Part shown: positions 29,137-38,348 of the stretch, piece after piece
Numbering within the stretch: position 1 is the first letter of the stretch
Layout of the letters: each line of letters starts with the position of its first letter
Assembly: GCA_016708955.1 (NCBI GenBank)
Contig: JADJES010000010.1
Span: forward strand, 1 to 46,368
Length of the DNA: 46,368 bases
Direction: 5' to 3'
Source: Nitrosomonas sp.
Lineage (GTDB): Bacteria > Pseudomonadota > Gammaproteobacteria > Burkholderiales > Nitrosomonadaceae
Made by a program: the position numbers and the translations under genes
Notes under the pieces: model-generated
Told to the model about the DNA's origin: nothing
Seen by the model: only the letters and a program-made list of their open reading frames with translations
Database searches by the model: none

Positions 29137-29990
29137 GCATGAAAACACCTGCCGCAGAGTCATTCGGAGAAATCACAAAACTGATTGAAGCGGCGCGGCA
29201 GAAAGCATTTCAGGCCGTCAATACAGTTTTGATTGATCTTTATTGGCACGTTGGCAAAATCATCAGCCACAAAGTCAAAAGCGCGGAATGGGGTGATGGG
29301 GTTGTAGCGCAGTTGGCGGCTCACATCGCACAGACCCAGCCGGGGTTGCGCGGGTTTACTCGCCGGAACTTGTTCCGGATGCGGCAATTTTACGAGACGT
29401 ATCAGGGTGATGAGAAAGTGTCAGCACTGCTGACACAATTGTCCTGGACAAACAACCTCATTATTCTCAGCCAGAGCAAACGCCAAGAAGTGCGCGATTT
29501 GATGTACTGCACCTTTTCACGGAACGCCAGTCAAAACCCTTGTTTGAGCGGATTACTCAAGCCCCAAAGTGTCCCGATGGACAAAAACTGCTGCCCTGGG
29601 AAAGATCCTTATTTGGTCGAGTTTTAGCTACCAGACAGCCATGCCGAAGCAGATAGAAGAGGCTTGTTAAACTTAAGAGTTTTCGGGGGCGACTTTTGTT
29701 TTGTCGGCTCGAAAGTTACAAAGAGGGTGGGCGGGACTTTGGACTGGCTGTTTGTCATCGTGGGCTAAATTGCTAGTGGCGATTGAATTAAAGTCGTCGG
29801 TTTTAACCGGAATCTCGGTAAACTGGCGTTGTATCTGGAAAACTTGACCGCGACGCGAAAACCCCATGGGGTGTTGCTCTGGAAAAGATAGAAAAGCTGG
29901 TCAAGTAGTGTTTATCCAGCCAAACTAAGTTTGAATTGCGGGCATGGGATTGCCCGATAAAAACGGGGAAAACTCACAGTTTTATCTGAA
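29133..29990 (+). pseudogene. DUF1016/YhcG-type PD-(D/E)XK nuclease, frameshifted
   Basis: MSMKTPAAESFGEITKLIEA begins at 29133, overlapping the hsdM stop. AVNTVLIDLYWHVGKIISHK and GFTRRNLFRMRQFYETYQGD match the DUF1016 N-terminal domain, and LSWTNNLIILSQSK its end. From about 29480 frames alternate but stay recognisable: APKVSRWT, LPDSHAEADRRGLLNL (29640), GDFCFVGS (29690), VGGRDF, HRGLNC, then DRDAKTPWGVLLWK and LPDKNGENSQFYL near 29985. The nuclease core (GGRDF..D, then the E-L-K segment near 29775) is therefore present but out of frame. These proteins often sit in type I operons; their role is thought to be DNA cleavage or defence. Damage may be sequencing error. Confidence 0.75.
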
Positions 29991-30072
29991 CGCCCGGGGG
30001 AGAGGGGGTATGCGGGTGCGGGGTTTATCCTTGCGAAGGTGATTTAGCTGATGCTTCGGTGAAGCTGTTGGC

Positions 30073-31039
30073 GATTTCCATGTTATGCGCCCAACAAAGG
30101 TGAGTAGACAGCCGCTTCTGAACACAATATCAAATACTGAATCGTGAATTCATCGCCATTGCTGATGGCTCAACATTCGGCGCGAAAATGCCTCGTGTTA
30201 GTTGGGATTTTCTGGGTAATATGGTTTTGACAACGCCGCCCATTCCAGAACAACAAACCATCGCCGCCTTCCTCGACCGCGAAACGGCTAAAATTGATGT
30301 TCTGATTGCCGAACAGAAACGGCTGATCGAATTGCTCAAGGAAAAACGGCAGTCAGTCATTTCCCACGCCGTCACCAAAGGCCTAAACCCCAACGCACCG
30401 ATGAAGGATTCCGGTATCGAATGGCTGGGCGAAGTGCCGGAGCATTGGGGAGTTGTTCCGCTAAGATGGTTCGCTAGTTGTGCAAGCGGAAATGGTATTA
30501 GTGTTGAGCAAGTCGAAACGGAAGCAGATACAAAACAATTTCTTCCAGTAATCGGTGGAAATGGAGTAATGGGTTATACGAATCTAGTAAATGTAAAGCA
30601 TTCGATTTTGGCCGTCGGACGAGTTGGAGCTTTGTGTGGGAATGTACATATTGTTAATCCACCAGCTTGGGTCACTGATAATGCACTTATTCTTGATGCG
30701 GCGCCTAACGCTTTTGATCTTACTTACCTTGCATCTGTGCTTAGAAGCAGGAATTTGAATGATATAGCTTCAAAGACGGCTCAACCACTCATTACCGGAA
30801 CGCAAGTCAGAGATCAGAGAGTTCCTCAACCACCACTTGAAGAACAATCTGCTATTGTTAACTTCCTCGAACGAGAAACTGCCAAACTCGACACCCTAAC
30901 AGCCGAAGCCAAAACCGCCATTACCCTACTCCAAGAGCGCCGCACCGCCCTAATTTCCGCCGCCGTGACCGGGAAAATTGACGTGCGTGGGCTGGTCTCA
31001 GCTAAAACGGAAGTAAAAGCGGAAACCGTGCCTTGTTAA
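30073..31039 (+). pseudogene. hsdS: Type I specificity subunit, 5' part missing
   Basis: HsdS chooses the DNA target through two recognition domains. Readable from DFHVMRP at 30073, then clean from 30155: FIAIADGSTFGAKMPRVSWD, LTTPPIPEQQTIAAFLDRET (first conserved repeat), GIEWLGEVPEHWGVVPL (start of the second recognition domain), and PPLEEQSAIVNFLERETAKL (second conserved repeat). GKIDVRG ends the protein. A complete HsdS is about 400-430 residues; here only about 320 are present. The start and most of the first recognition domain are missing between the DUF1016 end and 30073. Either the gene is truncated or the assembly collapsed at this damaged spot. Confidence 0.8.
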
Positions 31040-31060
31040 TTTAGCCGTATTAACTATAAT
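31033..31060 (+). promoter_or_regulatory. Sigma-70 promoter of the toxin-antitoxin pair
   Basis: TTGTTA (31033-31038), 16-base spacer, TATAAT (31055-31060): close to consensus. It starts inside the end of hsdS and lies 30 bases before the antitoxin ATG. TTAGC (31041) and GCTAA (31070) are inverted around the -10 box and could be an operator for the antitoxin. Confidence 0.7.
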
Positions 31061-31089
31061 ACCTATATTAGCTAATTGGAGAAAAAACC

Positions 31090-31365
31090 ATGCGTACTAT
31101 GACCTCTGTTGAAGCCCAAAACCGTTTTGGCGAATTGCTGGATACAGCGCAACGCGAACCGATAACCATTACCCGCCGTGGACGTCCTGTGGCGTTTATG
31201 GTTTCCTGCCTGGATATGGAGGAACTCATGGAAATCCGTAAGCAGCGTTCCAAAGCGGTGGCGGCTTTCGAAAGTTTTTTCGCCGAAACCGATAAAAAAT
31301 TAACACCGGAAGCAGATGCCTTAACCGTTGAAGCTGTCAAGCAGTTGGTCAATGAGCTTCGTTAA
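31090..31365 (+). CDS. Phd/YefM family antitoxin
   Basis: 91 residues. MTSVEAQNRFGELLDTAQRE, then PITITRRGRPVAFMVSCLDM, is the Phd/YefM fold that binds DNA as a dimer; the C-terminal part (KKLTPEADALTVEAVKQLVN) would wrap the toxin. GGAG lies about 8 bases before the ATG. The end overlaps the PIN toxin start by 14 bases, the usual coupling of toxin and antitoxin. It sits between hsdS and hsdR and has its own promoter at 31033-31060. Confidence 0.88.
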   Translation: MRTMTSVEAQNRFGELLDTAQREPITITRRGRPVAFMVSCLDMEELMEIRKQRSKAVAAFESFFAETDKKLTPEADALTVEAVKQLVNELR

Positions 31366-31774
31366 ACGAATTGTCATTGATACCAGCACGTTGATCAGTA
31401 CATTGTTAAAGCCGCAGTCAGTTCCCAGACAAGCCTTCAATTATGCCTTGGCAACCGGAACGCTTTGCGTTTCGCCTGCTACGCTGGCTGAGTTGGAAAG
31501 CGTTTTGCTGCGCGATAAGTTTGATCGTTACCTTGACCGGGAAAGCCGCCTGGGTTTTTTACAGCTTTATCATGCTGCAACCGCTCTATTCCCGGTCACT
31601 CTTGACGAGGAAAAAAACCTAACACCGCCATGCCGGGATTCTCGCGACAACAAGTTTTTAGCTTTGGCATTGCATTGTTCGGCACAGACTGTGATTTCAA
31701 GTGATGAGGATTTGCTTATCCTGAACCCTTGGCATGAAATTACAATTGTTAGCCCTGCCCAATTTTTGTCATGA
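31352..31774 (+). CDS. PIN-domain toxin
   Basis: 140 residues; start ATG 31352 inside the antitoxin gene. KRIVIDTSTLISTLL has the first acidic residue of the PIN ribonuclease site, LAELESVLL the conserved Glu, and CRDSRDNKFLALALH the D..D cluster; SSDEDLL follows. It belongs to the group of putative toxins that usually pair with Phd- or AbrB-like antitoxins and cut RNA. The stop overlaps the hsdR start (ATGA), so the pair is translated together with hsdR, which ties toxin control to the restriction enzyme. Confidence 0.87.
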   Translation: MSFVKRIVIDTSTLISTLLKPQSVPRQAFNYALATGTLCVSPATLAELESVLLRDKFDRYLDRESRLGFLQLYHAATALFPVTLDEEKNLTPPCRDSRDNKFLALALHCSAQTVISSDEDLLILNPWHEITIVSPAQFLS

Positions 31775-34632
31775 GCGGTTTACATAAGGAAATCAATTTC
31801 GAGGTTGAAATCTGTGATCATCTGGCCGCTAACGGCTGGCTGTATGCGGCAAACGATGCGGCAGGTTACGATAGGGCGCGGGCGTTATTTCCGGCGGATG
31901 TGCTGGCTTGGGTGCAGGATACCCAACCGAAGGCGTGGGAAGCCTTGCAAAAGAATCACGGCGCACAAGCGGCGGATGTGTTGCTAGATCGGCTGCGAGA
32001 TTCACTCAACCAACGCGGCACGTTAGACGTTTTACGCCACGGAATTGAACTGCTTGGGCTTAGGCAACCGCTCATGCTTGCCCAATTCAAACCCGCCTTG
32101 GCTATGAATCCGGATATTCTCGTCAAATACGCCGCTAATCGGCTGCGGGTTGTGCGGCAATTGCGTTATTCGCTGCACAATGAAAATGCGCTTGACCTTG
32201 GCCTATTTCTGAATGGTATTCCAGTTGCTACGTCGGAATTAAAAACCAACTTCACCCAGTCGGTGGAGGATGCGATTGATCAATATCGCTTCGACCGTGA
32301 GCCGCGCCCAAAGGGGCAGGGCAGCGCTGAACCGTTATTGTTTTTCCCCAATGGGGCTTTAGTGCATTTCGCGGTTAGTAATAGCGAAGTGCATATGACC
32401 ACGCGGCTGGAAGGTGCGGCAACGCGCTTTTTGCCATTCAACCGGGGCGATAACGGCGCGGCGGGTAATCCACCCAACGAACAAGGGCATCGCACCGCTT
32501 ATTTATGGGAAGACATCTGGGCAAAGGATAGCTGGCTGGAGATTTTGGGCCGGTATCTGGTGACGCAGAAGGACGAGAAAAAACAGATTAAGAAAATCAT
32601 CTTCCCGCGTTTTCATCAATTGGATGCAACGCGCAAGCTGCTGGCGGCGGTGTTGCAGGAAGGCGCGGGCGGTAAATACTTGATCCAGCATTCGGCGGGC
32701 TCAGGCAAAACCAATTCAATTGCATGGTCGGCGCATTTTCTGGCCGATTTGCACAATGCCAGCCATGAAAAACTGTTTGATACCGTGTTGGTGGTTTCTG
32801 ACCGCACTGTGCTGGATGACCAGTTACAGGAAGCGATTTTCGATTTTGAGCGCACCTCCGGCGTGGTCGCCACGATCAAAGGGGAGGGAGCTAGTAAAAG
32901 TGCGGAACTGGCGGCGGCTCTGTCCGGTGGCAAGAAAATTGTGGTTTGCACCATCCAGACTTTCCCTTTCGCGCTTAAAGCCGTGCAGGATCTGGCCGCG
33001 ACACAGGGCAAGCGCTTTGCTGTAATTGCTGATGAAGCGCATTCGTCGCAAACCGGGGAGGCTGCAGCTAAACTGAAAGCCGTGCTATCGGCGGAAGAAT
33101 TGCAAGAATTGGCCGACGGCGGGGAAATCAGCACCGAAGACATACTGGCCGCGCAAATGGAAAGCAGGGCGGCGGAAAGCGGTATTACCTATGTGGCCTT
33201 TACCGCTACACCCAAAGCCAAAACCCTTGAACTGTTTGGACGATTGCCCAATCCTGATTTGCCAGCCGGTGCGGACAATCTACCTGCGCCGTTTCATGTC
33301 TATTCAATGCGGCAAGCGATTGAAGAAGGCTTCATCCTCGATGTGCTGCAAAATTACACGCCTTACAAGCTGGCGTTCAAACTCGCGCATGATGGCAAAG
33401 AATTGGATGATAAAGAAGTCGAGCGTAACGAAGCCCTGAAAGGCATTATGCGCTGGGTCAGGCTGCATCCTTACAATATCAGCCAGAAAGTGCAGGTGGT
33501 GGTTGAGCATTTCCGCGAAAATGTAGCTCCACTGCTGAACGGCAAAGCTAAGGCTATGGTGGTGGTCGGTAGCCGTATTGAAGCGGTGCGCTGGCGGCTG
33601 GCGATTGATGTCTACATTAAAGCCCAAGGTTACAAAATCGGCACGCTGGTGGCGTTTTCCGGTGAGGTCAACGATAGCCAATCAGGCAGCGAACCGTTCA
33701 GCGAAACCAGCAAGACCATGAACCCGAACCTAAAAGGGCAGGGTATCCGTGAGGCTTTCAATACAGAAGACTATCAAATCCTGCTGGTTGCCAACAAGTT
33801 TCAAACCGGATTCGATCAACCCCTGTTGTGCGGGATGTATGTCGATAAACGGCTGGCAGGTATTACGGCGGTGCAAACGCTATCTCGCCTCAATCGCGCC
33901 CATCAGGGCAAAGATACCACCTATGTGGTGGATTTCGTGAATGACCCCGAAGAAATTCTGGCTGCCTTTCTTGCCTATTACGAAACCGCAGAATTAGCCA
34001 ACGTCACCGACCCGCACCTGGTTTATGATTTACGCATGAAGCTGGACGCGGCGGGTTTTTATGATGAGTTTGAAGTCAATCGTGTGGTTGAGGTGGAGTT
34101 TAACCCGAAGGCCAAGCAAAGCGATCTGGCCGGAGCATTAGAGCCAGTCGTCGCACGGATTTTGCATCGTTATAAAGCGGCTCAGGAAAAGCTGAAAGCT
34201 GCCAATGCCAAGGAAGATAGCAAAGCAGCCGAAGATGCTAAGAACGAAATGAACGCGCTTATCCTGTTCAAGCATGATATGGGCGCATTCCAACGACTGT
34301 ATGCGTTCCTTTCCCAGATATTTGACTATGGCAACACCGCCATTGAGAAACGTTTTATCTTCTACAAAAGATTGATCCCACTGCTGGAATTCGGGCGGGA
34401 ACGTGAAGGACTTGATCTCTCCAAGGTCATGCTGACGCACCATAACTTGAAAGCTGAGGGAAAGCGGACGTTAGCCTTGGTCGATGGCGAATATCCAAAA
34501 CTGACACCAATGGAAGGTGCAGGTACCGGGCAAGTGCAGGAAAAGGAAACAGCTTATCTGGCGGAAATTATTGCCAAGGTGAACGATTTGTTTGAAGGTG
34601 AATTGTCCGATGACGACCAGCATTTATGTTAA
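31771..34632 (+). CDS. hsdR: Type I restriction subunit HsdR, C-terminus lost
   Basis: 953 residues. HsdR translocates and cuts DNA. The N-terminal nuclease domain contains LGLFLNGIPVATSELKTNFT (the E-x-K of PD-(D/E)XK, near residue 150). The helicase has Walker A SAGSGKTNSIAW near 310, DEAH in VIADEAHSSQTG near 420, VAFTATPKAKTLELFG, and LLVANKFQTGFDQP plus QTLSRLNRAH. Relatives usually run to about 1,050 residues. Here the frame runs into a low-complexity tract just after EGELSDDDQ. The next family residues (IYVK) can be read in another frame for a few codons, so the true gene went on and about 100 residues are missing. Confidence 0.92.
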   Translation: MSGLHKEINFEVEICDHLAANGWLYAANDAAGYDRARALFPADVLAWVQDTQPKAWEALQKNHGAQAADVLLDRLRDSLNQRGTLDVLRHGIELLGLRQPLMLAQFKPALAMNPDILVKYAANRLRVVRQLRYSLHNENALDLGLFLNGIPVATSELKTNFTQSVEDAIDQYRFDREPRPKGQGSAEPLLFFPNGALVHFAVSNSEVHMTTRLEGAATRFLPFNRGDNGAAGNPPNEQGHRTAYLWEDIWAKDSWLEILGRYLVTQKDEKKQIKKIIFPRFHQLDATRKLLAAVLQEGAGGKYLIQHSAGSGKTNSIAWSAHFLADLHNASHEKLFDTVLVVSDRTVLDDQLQEAIFDFERTSGVVATIKGEGASKSAELAAALSGGKKIVVCTIQTFPFALKAVQDLAATQGKRFAVIADEAHSSQTGEAAAKLKAVLSAEELQELADGGEISTEDILAAQMESRAAESGITYVAFTATPKAKTLELFGRLPNPDLPAGADNLPAPFHVYSMRQAIEEGFILDVLQNYTPYKLAFKLAHDGKELDDKEVERNEALKGIMRWVRLHPYNISQKVQVVVEHFRENVAPLLNGKAKAMVVVGSRIEAVRWRLAIDVYIKAQGYKIGTLVAFSGEVNDSQSGSEPFSETSKTMNPNLKGQGIREAFNTEDYQILLVANKFQTGFDQPLLCGMYVDKRLAGITAVQTLSRLNRAHQGKDTTYVVDFVNDPEEILAAFLAYYETAELANVTDPHLVYDLRMKLDAAGFYDEFEVNRVVEVEFNPKAKQSDLAGALEPVVARILHRYKAAQEKLKAANAKEDSKAAEDAKNEMNALILFKHDMGAFQRLYAFLSQIFDYGNTAIEKRFIFYKRLIPLLEFGREREGLDLSKVMLTHHNLKAEGKRTLALVDGEYPKLTPMEGAGTGQVQEKETAYLAEIIAKVNDLFEGELSDDDQHLC

Positions 34633-34905
34633 ATGTTCAGGGGAGGGGGGGAAAAAAAAGGTCACCAGGCGGCAAAACCCAAAAAAAAAAAGCTGCCAAC
34701 CCGCCCGACCCACCCAACGAGGGGAGGAAGCAGGAGGGGGGGGGGGGGGACCACCACAAAGCAAACAAGCGCAAAAAAGGGGGGGGGAAAGCTCGGCCGG
34801 CGGAACAGAACAACACAACACAACACAACACAACACAACACAACACAACACAACACAACACAACACAACACAACACAACACAACACAAAAGGACGGCCTC
34901 CTAGT
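34633..34905. repeat. Low-complexity G/A-rich tract, probable artefact
   Basis: It consists of long homopolymers and purine-rich runs: G14 at 34736-34749, runs of A up to 11, several runs of 7-9 G, and then the pentamer array. It replaces the end of hsdR. Nothing like it occurs elsewhere in the window. All frames stay open only because the composition is biased. Read or assembly noise is the simplest explanation; a natural G-quadruplex-prone insert is less likely. Confidence 0.7.
34811..34885. repeat. (CAACA)n tandem repeat, 15 copies
   Basis: Fifteen perfect CAACA units follow each other without variation inside the low-complexity tract. Five-base units would change reading frame with each copy gained or lost, as in phase-variable genes, but no gene is readable across it here. 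Confidence 0.9.
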
Positions 34906-35056
34906 TGTCGCCTGAACGTATGAATTTCTGCATTCTATTGTATTTCGCACACCTGTTCCTCAGCCAATTAATTGAATACTACGGATAGCCCCAAGCTCAT
35001 TTCATAGGAATTGGTGCCGTTGTAGATGAAATGTCTTAACAACAGAGCATTCCTTA

Positions 35057-35317
35057 ATGGACCGAGAACAGCACATTACACCGCCAAACCCGAAAGATGA
35101 AGTGCTCCGTAAAATTGGCAGAAACTTACTGATATTTCAGCAAATCGAGGGCTTACTAGAAATCAGCTCGAAGTCATTTGAAATGATGCGTGAGGAACGC
35201 AATCGGCTGGTTCATCATTTCTTGCCATATTGGCAACCCGATTCTCCTGAAAATTTGCTCCAAGCCAGTGACTATCCCGGACATTCTATCGAATCCGTAA
35301 GCCTTGATCACAATTGA
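35057..35317 (+). CDS. Hypothetical protein, probably internally shortened
   Basis: 86 residues. The start MDREQHITPPNPKDEVLRKI and GRNLLIFQQIEGLL recalls a hypothetical protein family of about 200 residues; the second part MMREERNRLVHHFLPYWQPD also fits that family (an R-x-x-L-x-H-H-F segment). The long middle part is absent, so this looks like an in-frame deletion. Function is unknown. It lies just after the damaged hsdR end and just before the Mrr-type nuclease, same strand. Confidence 0.5.
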   Translation: MDREQHITPPNPKDEVLRKIGRNLLIFQQIEGLLEISSKSFEMMREERNRLVHHFLPYWQPDSPENLLQASDYPGHSIESVSLDHN

Positions 35318-35338
35318 CATCCAATGATGGAGAAAATA

Positions 35339-36199
35339 ATGGCTAGAAGAAATGGCATTGCTGAAGACTTATTCAAAATAACCGCAACATTGCCTTGGTG
35401 GATGGGAATCGCTCTTGCTGTTGCGGTTTACGTTCTTTTGCAACCTTATGCTGTTCTTGAGACGCCAATTCAAGCAGCTCCTGGACAAATCAGCCGCATG
35501 GTTGCCGGGCAAATGGGTAGAACGTTTGCGTATTACGGGCAATATATTCTGCCGCTGCTATTTTTATCCGGTGCGCTGGCATCTTTTTTCAAACAACGCA
35601 AACGTAAGAATCTTGTTCGAACTGCCGGTAGCGGAAAAACAAATGATCCGTTGCACAATATCAATTGGAAAGATTTTGAAATGCTTGTAGGCGAAGTTTT
35701 CCGGATACGAGGCTTTACGGTTATTGAGAATGACAGTGGCGGAGCGGATGGTGGGATTGATTTGGTACTTAAGAAAGATGGTGAAATATTTCTTGTTCAG
35801 TGCAAGCAGTGGCGCGCCTATAAGGTGTCGGTCACTGTCGTGCGTGAGCTACTTGGTGTGATGGTTACAAAAGGAGCCGCGGGCGGATTTGTTGTCACTT
35901 CAGGTGTTTTTACTTCGGAAGCACAATCTTTTGCCAAAGGACAGAATATTGAACTGATTGATGGATCTATGCTGACGGCAATGATTGAAAAAACGCATGG
36001 AATGACTTCAAATAAGGTAGATCGCGCTAAAAAGAATGTTCCGGAATCGACACCTTCTACAATCACTGCAGTGCCGAGTTGTCCCCAATGCGGTAATGCA
36101 ATGGTCAAGCGTGTAGCAAGAAAGGGAGCGAATTCTGGAAAAAACTTCTGGGGTTGTGTTGAATTTCCGAGATGCCGAGGTATTAGGGCCATTGGCTAA
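35339..36199 (+). CDS. Membrane-anchored Mrr-type restriction endonuclease with zinc ribbon
   Basis: 286 residues; ATG 35339 is chosen because GGAG lies 7 bases before it (an upstream ATG at 35324 is in frame). Two membrane segments: WWMGIALAVAVYVLLQPYAV and YILPLLFLSGALASFF. The Mrr_cat domain then has NWKDFEMLVGEVFRIRGFTV, GGADGGIDLVLKKDGEIFLV and QCKQW, giving the D...Q-x-K catalytic set, and VTSGVFTSEAQSFAKGQNIE. The C-terminus has CPQCGNAMVKR...FWGCVEFPRC, a topoisomerase-type zinc ribbon. Mrr enzymes cut modified or foreign DNA; the membrane anchor suggests action on DNA at the inner membrane. Confidence 0.9.
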   Translation: MARRNGIAEDLFKITATLPWWMGIALAVAVYVLLQPYAVLETPIQAAPGQISRMVAGQMGRTFAYYGQYILPLLFLSGALASFFKQRKRKNLVRTAGSGKTNDPLHNINWKDFEMLVGEVFRIRGFTVIENDSGGADGGIDLVLKKDGEIFLVQCKQWRAYKVSVTVVRELLGVMVTKGAAGGFVVTSGVFTSEAQSFAKGQNIELIDGSMLTAMIEKTHGMTSNKVDRAKKNVPESTPSTITAVPSCPQCGNAMVKRVARKGANSGKNFWGCVEFPRCRGIRAIG

Positions 36200-36400
36200 A
36201 GTAGCGATAAGTTATATTGTCGCCAGTTGATGTCAGTGGTGTGCTACCCGCGGTCATTGTTTGGAGAAATTGTTTCAGAAGGTTGTTAATCGTAGCTTTC
36301 TAATTTGCTGTACCTTTTCGAAACTTGGAGTCTTTTGTAAAGGTATCTTCTAATTCTTGATGCATGGCCGACAGCGGTTTTATGGATCGCTCCAACTCAA
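36200..36400. other. Spacer with possible gene tail
   Basis: On the minus strand LVELERSIKPLSAMHQELED and TFTKDSKFRKGTAN, stop near 36301, reads like a protein end and begins inside the toxin fragment in another frame. No family recognised. Otherwise nothing is seen between the nuclease and the split toxin. Confidence 0.25.
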
Positions 36401-36486
36401 CTAAGCTTCGATTCCCAATAAACTCCGCCGGTCACGTGCCGCATGTAATACACGCACGGCCGATATACCGTCTTGGTGTGATAGAT
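36401..36486 (-). pseudogene. ParE/RelE-type toxin, C-terminal piece
   Basis: The minus strand reads YHQDGISAVRVLHAARDRRSL and LGIEA, stop at 36401: the last strand of ParE/RelE toxins (pattern ...V.RVLH.ARD). The other part of the gene lies at 38349-38589, on the far side of ISNCY copy 2. Removing the IS and one AGAT copy joins them as FDNHLIFY + YHQDG. Confidence 0.8.
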
Positions 36487-38348
36487 AGTGTCAGCCCGAA
36501 AACCCCATTTTTTTGCCAGCAAGCTACCTAAATTTTCAATCATTCCTGAAAAATGCAATGAGGATATGCATTCAAAAGCTTCCGATTGCATTTTTTTTGG
36601 AGGCGTAGTACAAAACTCGATTTTACCCAGCACCAGCCGCTGATTGCTCGCAATCAGGTACTTTGGGCGCTAGATGAAAAATTTATTTTTAGGCTGTTCG
36701 CTGGTATCTTAAACTTTTCCTTTCGCTTTGCGCGCACGTTCCCACATCTTGCTGCCACAGGATGTCACCCATTCGGCGGATGTTCCTGGTGACAATGGCC
36801 AGTAACATAACGTTTAAAACCATCGATGCCATGGTCTGGGCATTTGTCTAAACCATGTACCTCCAGTGCGTTGATTGCTGACTCTACCGCCGAGTGTGCA
36901 TGACGGGCTTTAACAAATTCTTCGGTTCGTTCTACCGCTTGACGTTCTTTTGCTTAGTTTGCCTTTTCTGGGGAGCGTGACCTGGTCGAGATGCTGGATC
37001 AGTTCAGCTTGGTTGGCGGGTGAATGAAAGCCTTTGTCGAAGCTACAGGCGTTGAGTTTGGGAGCGTTTTTAGCTTCTGCGATCATGGATACTGCAATCT
37101 GATCATCGGTTTGTTTTTTTCCATCACGGATGATGCAAGATGAATTGATGCTGGTCTTCCAGGATGCATACTTTGACACCCAGCTCAACCGGTACGCCTG
37201 CCTTACCTTTGCTTATCCATTCGGTGTGCGGCCAGGAGAATACTTTTTCTTCGTGTGGAATCACTTCACCTTTAATGACACGACGCTCAATTTGATCGAT
37301 TTGGCGTTCGGCGTGTTTGATGTAGCCTTCAATTTCAATCTTTTGCAGCAGCTCAGTAGACGCAATCGCGGCCATTTGGTTAGGGTGGTCTGATTTTGTC
37401 TAAGTGACTTCTGGCTTGGTCAATATAGGGCCTGGTGCGCTTGCGTAACTTGCGCGTCGATTTTGTCTTGTCGTGTCTTTAGCGCGCTGCGCTTTTGTTC
37501 TGTGCACTACGCATCAGTCGTTTTAATTGGCGCAGGTTGCAGCTATATTGCCGCCAGTCGCTTAATTGTTGCCTTTCACCCAGTGCGCCGTCAGCGTAAT
37601 CGCTTTGCGCAGGGCATCCTAATATGTTGATGTCCGTTGGAAAATGCACATCGGTTTCAACAACAAAGGAGTCGCCCGCCCGCAGGACTCCTCCGTTTTT
37701 TTTAGGAGTGGCACGCCCTCCCGCAACTATGATTTGGTTTATTTTGTCCAGCAGTTCTGGTGTGAGCAGGTTGACGTTCTCCACCAAGGTTTGATACATA
37801 TTTCTTGTCTTCATCATACAGATGATGTCCCACATTTCGCGTAAGGTTTTATGCTGGTTAACCAGTTCGTGAAGACGACCATAATCAGCATTTAAGTCCA
37901 GCCGCAATACGCCACAAACCAGTATGCTCCACAGGGTCATGCCAGGACGGCCTGTGCTCTTATCTACCTTTGGGAGCAATTTCACTTTCCAGTAATGCAA
38001 AAACGCTCCGGCGCAATTCCTCGTTCATGTACAGGTGCTGTAACCCGCGCAGTATCTTCGGTATGTCATCGCGGGATCTCAAATCGAATTTGATTTGTGA
38101 TACATTAATTTCACCCAATCCATCTGTGTATTTTGGACTACGCGCATTTGTTCTCCAATCGAACGAAGTTTGTTTCTGACAACGATATTTTCGCCGATTT
38201 CAATCGAAGTTTGGGGTTATTTTGCTTTAAAATGCACCAGAACTACCTAATAACAGCAGTTTGGCACAATATTTCAGAATTCTTTATCACCATAACTACG
38301 GGCAACCTGTTGTTTCTTATTCGGATAGAGGGTTTCCGGGCTGGCACT
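36487..38348. mobile_element. ISNCY-type insertion sequence, copy 2
   Basis: 1862 bp, ends AGTGTCAGCCCGAAAACCC and inverted AGTGCCAGCCCGGAAACCC, flanked by AGAT duplications (36483-36486 and 38349-38352). It interrupts a ParE/RelE-type toxin gene. It is 15 bases shorter than copy 3 without its ISL3 insert, through small scattered indels. Same orientation as copies 1 and 3. Confidence 0.88.
36709..38123 (-). pseudogene. ISNCY-type transposase, frameshifted (copy 2)
   Basis: Same DDE transposase as in copy 1. The start is at 38123; pieces include KVDKSTGRPGMTLWSILVCG (38000-37900), SFVVETDVHFPTDIN, TELLQKIEIEGYIKHAERQI (37350) and NACSFDKGFHSPANQAELIQ. The Glu region HAHSAVESAINALEVHGLD (about 36900-36850) is out of frame with the rest. 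More indels than in copy 1, so this copy cannot be translated as given. Confidence 0.75.

Noticed and set aside
34806..34890. CRISPR-like array
   Set aside because: The unit is only five bases, with no spacers; it is a microsatellite.
34592..34950. Five overlapping open frames on both strands, some giving Cys-Val-Leu or Thr-Gln-His-Asn repeats
   Set aside because: All come from the low-complexity tract and the CAACA array; simple repeats keep every frame open and the products have no protein-like composition.
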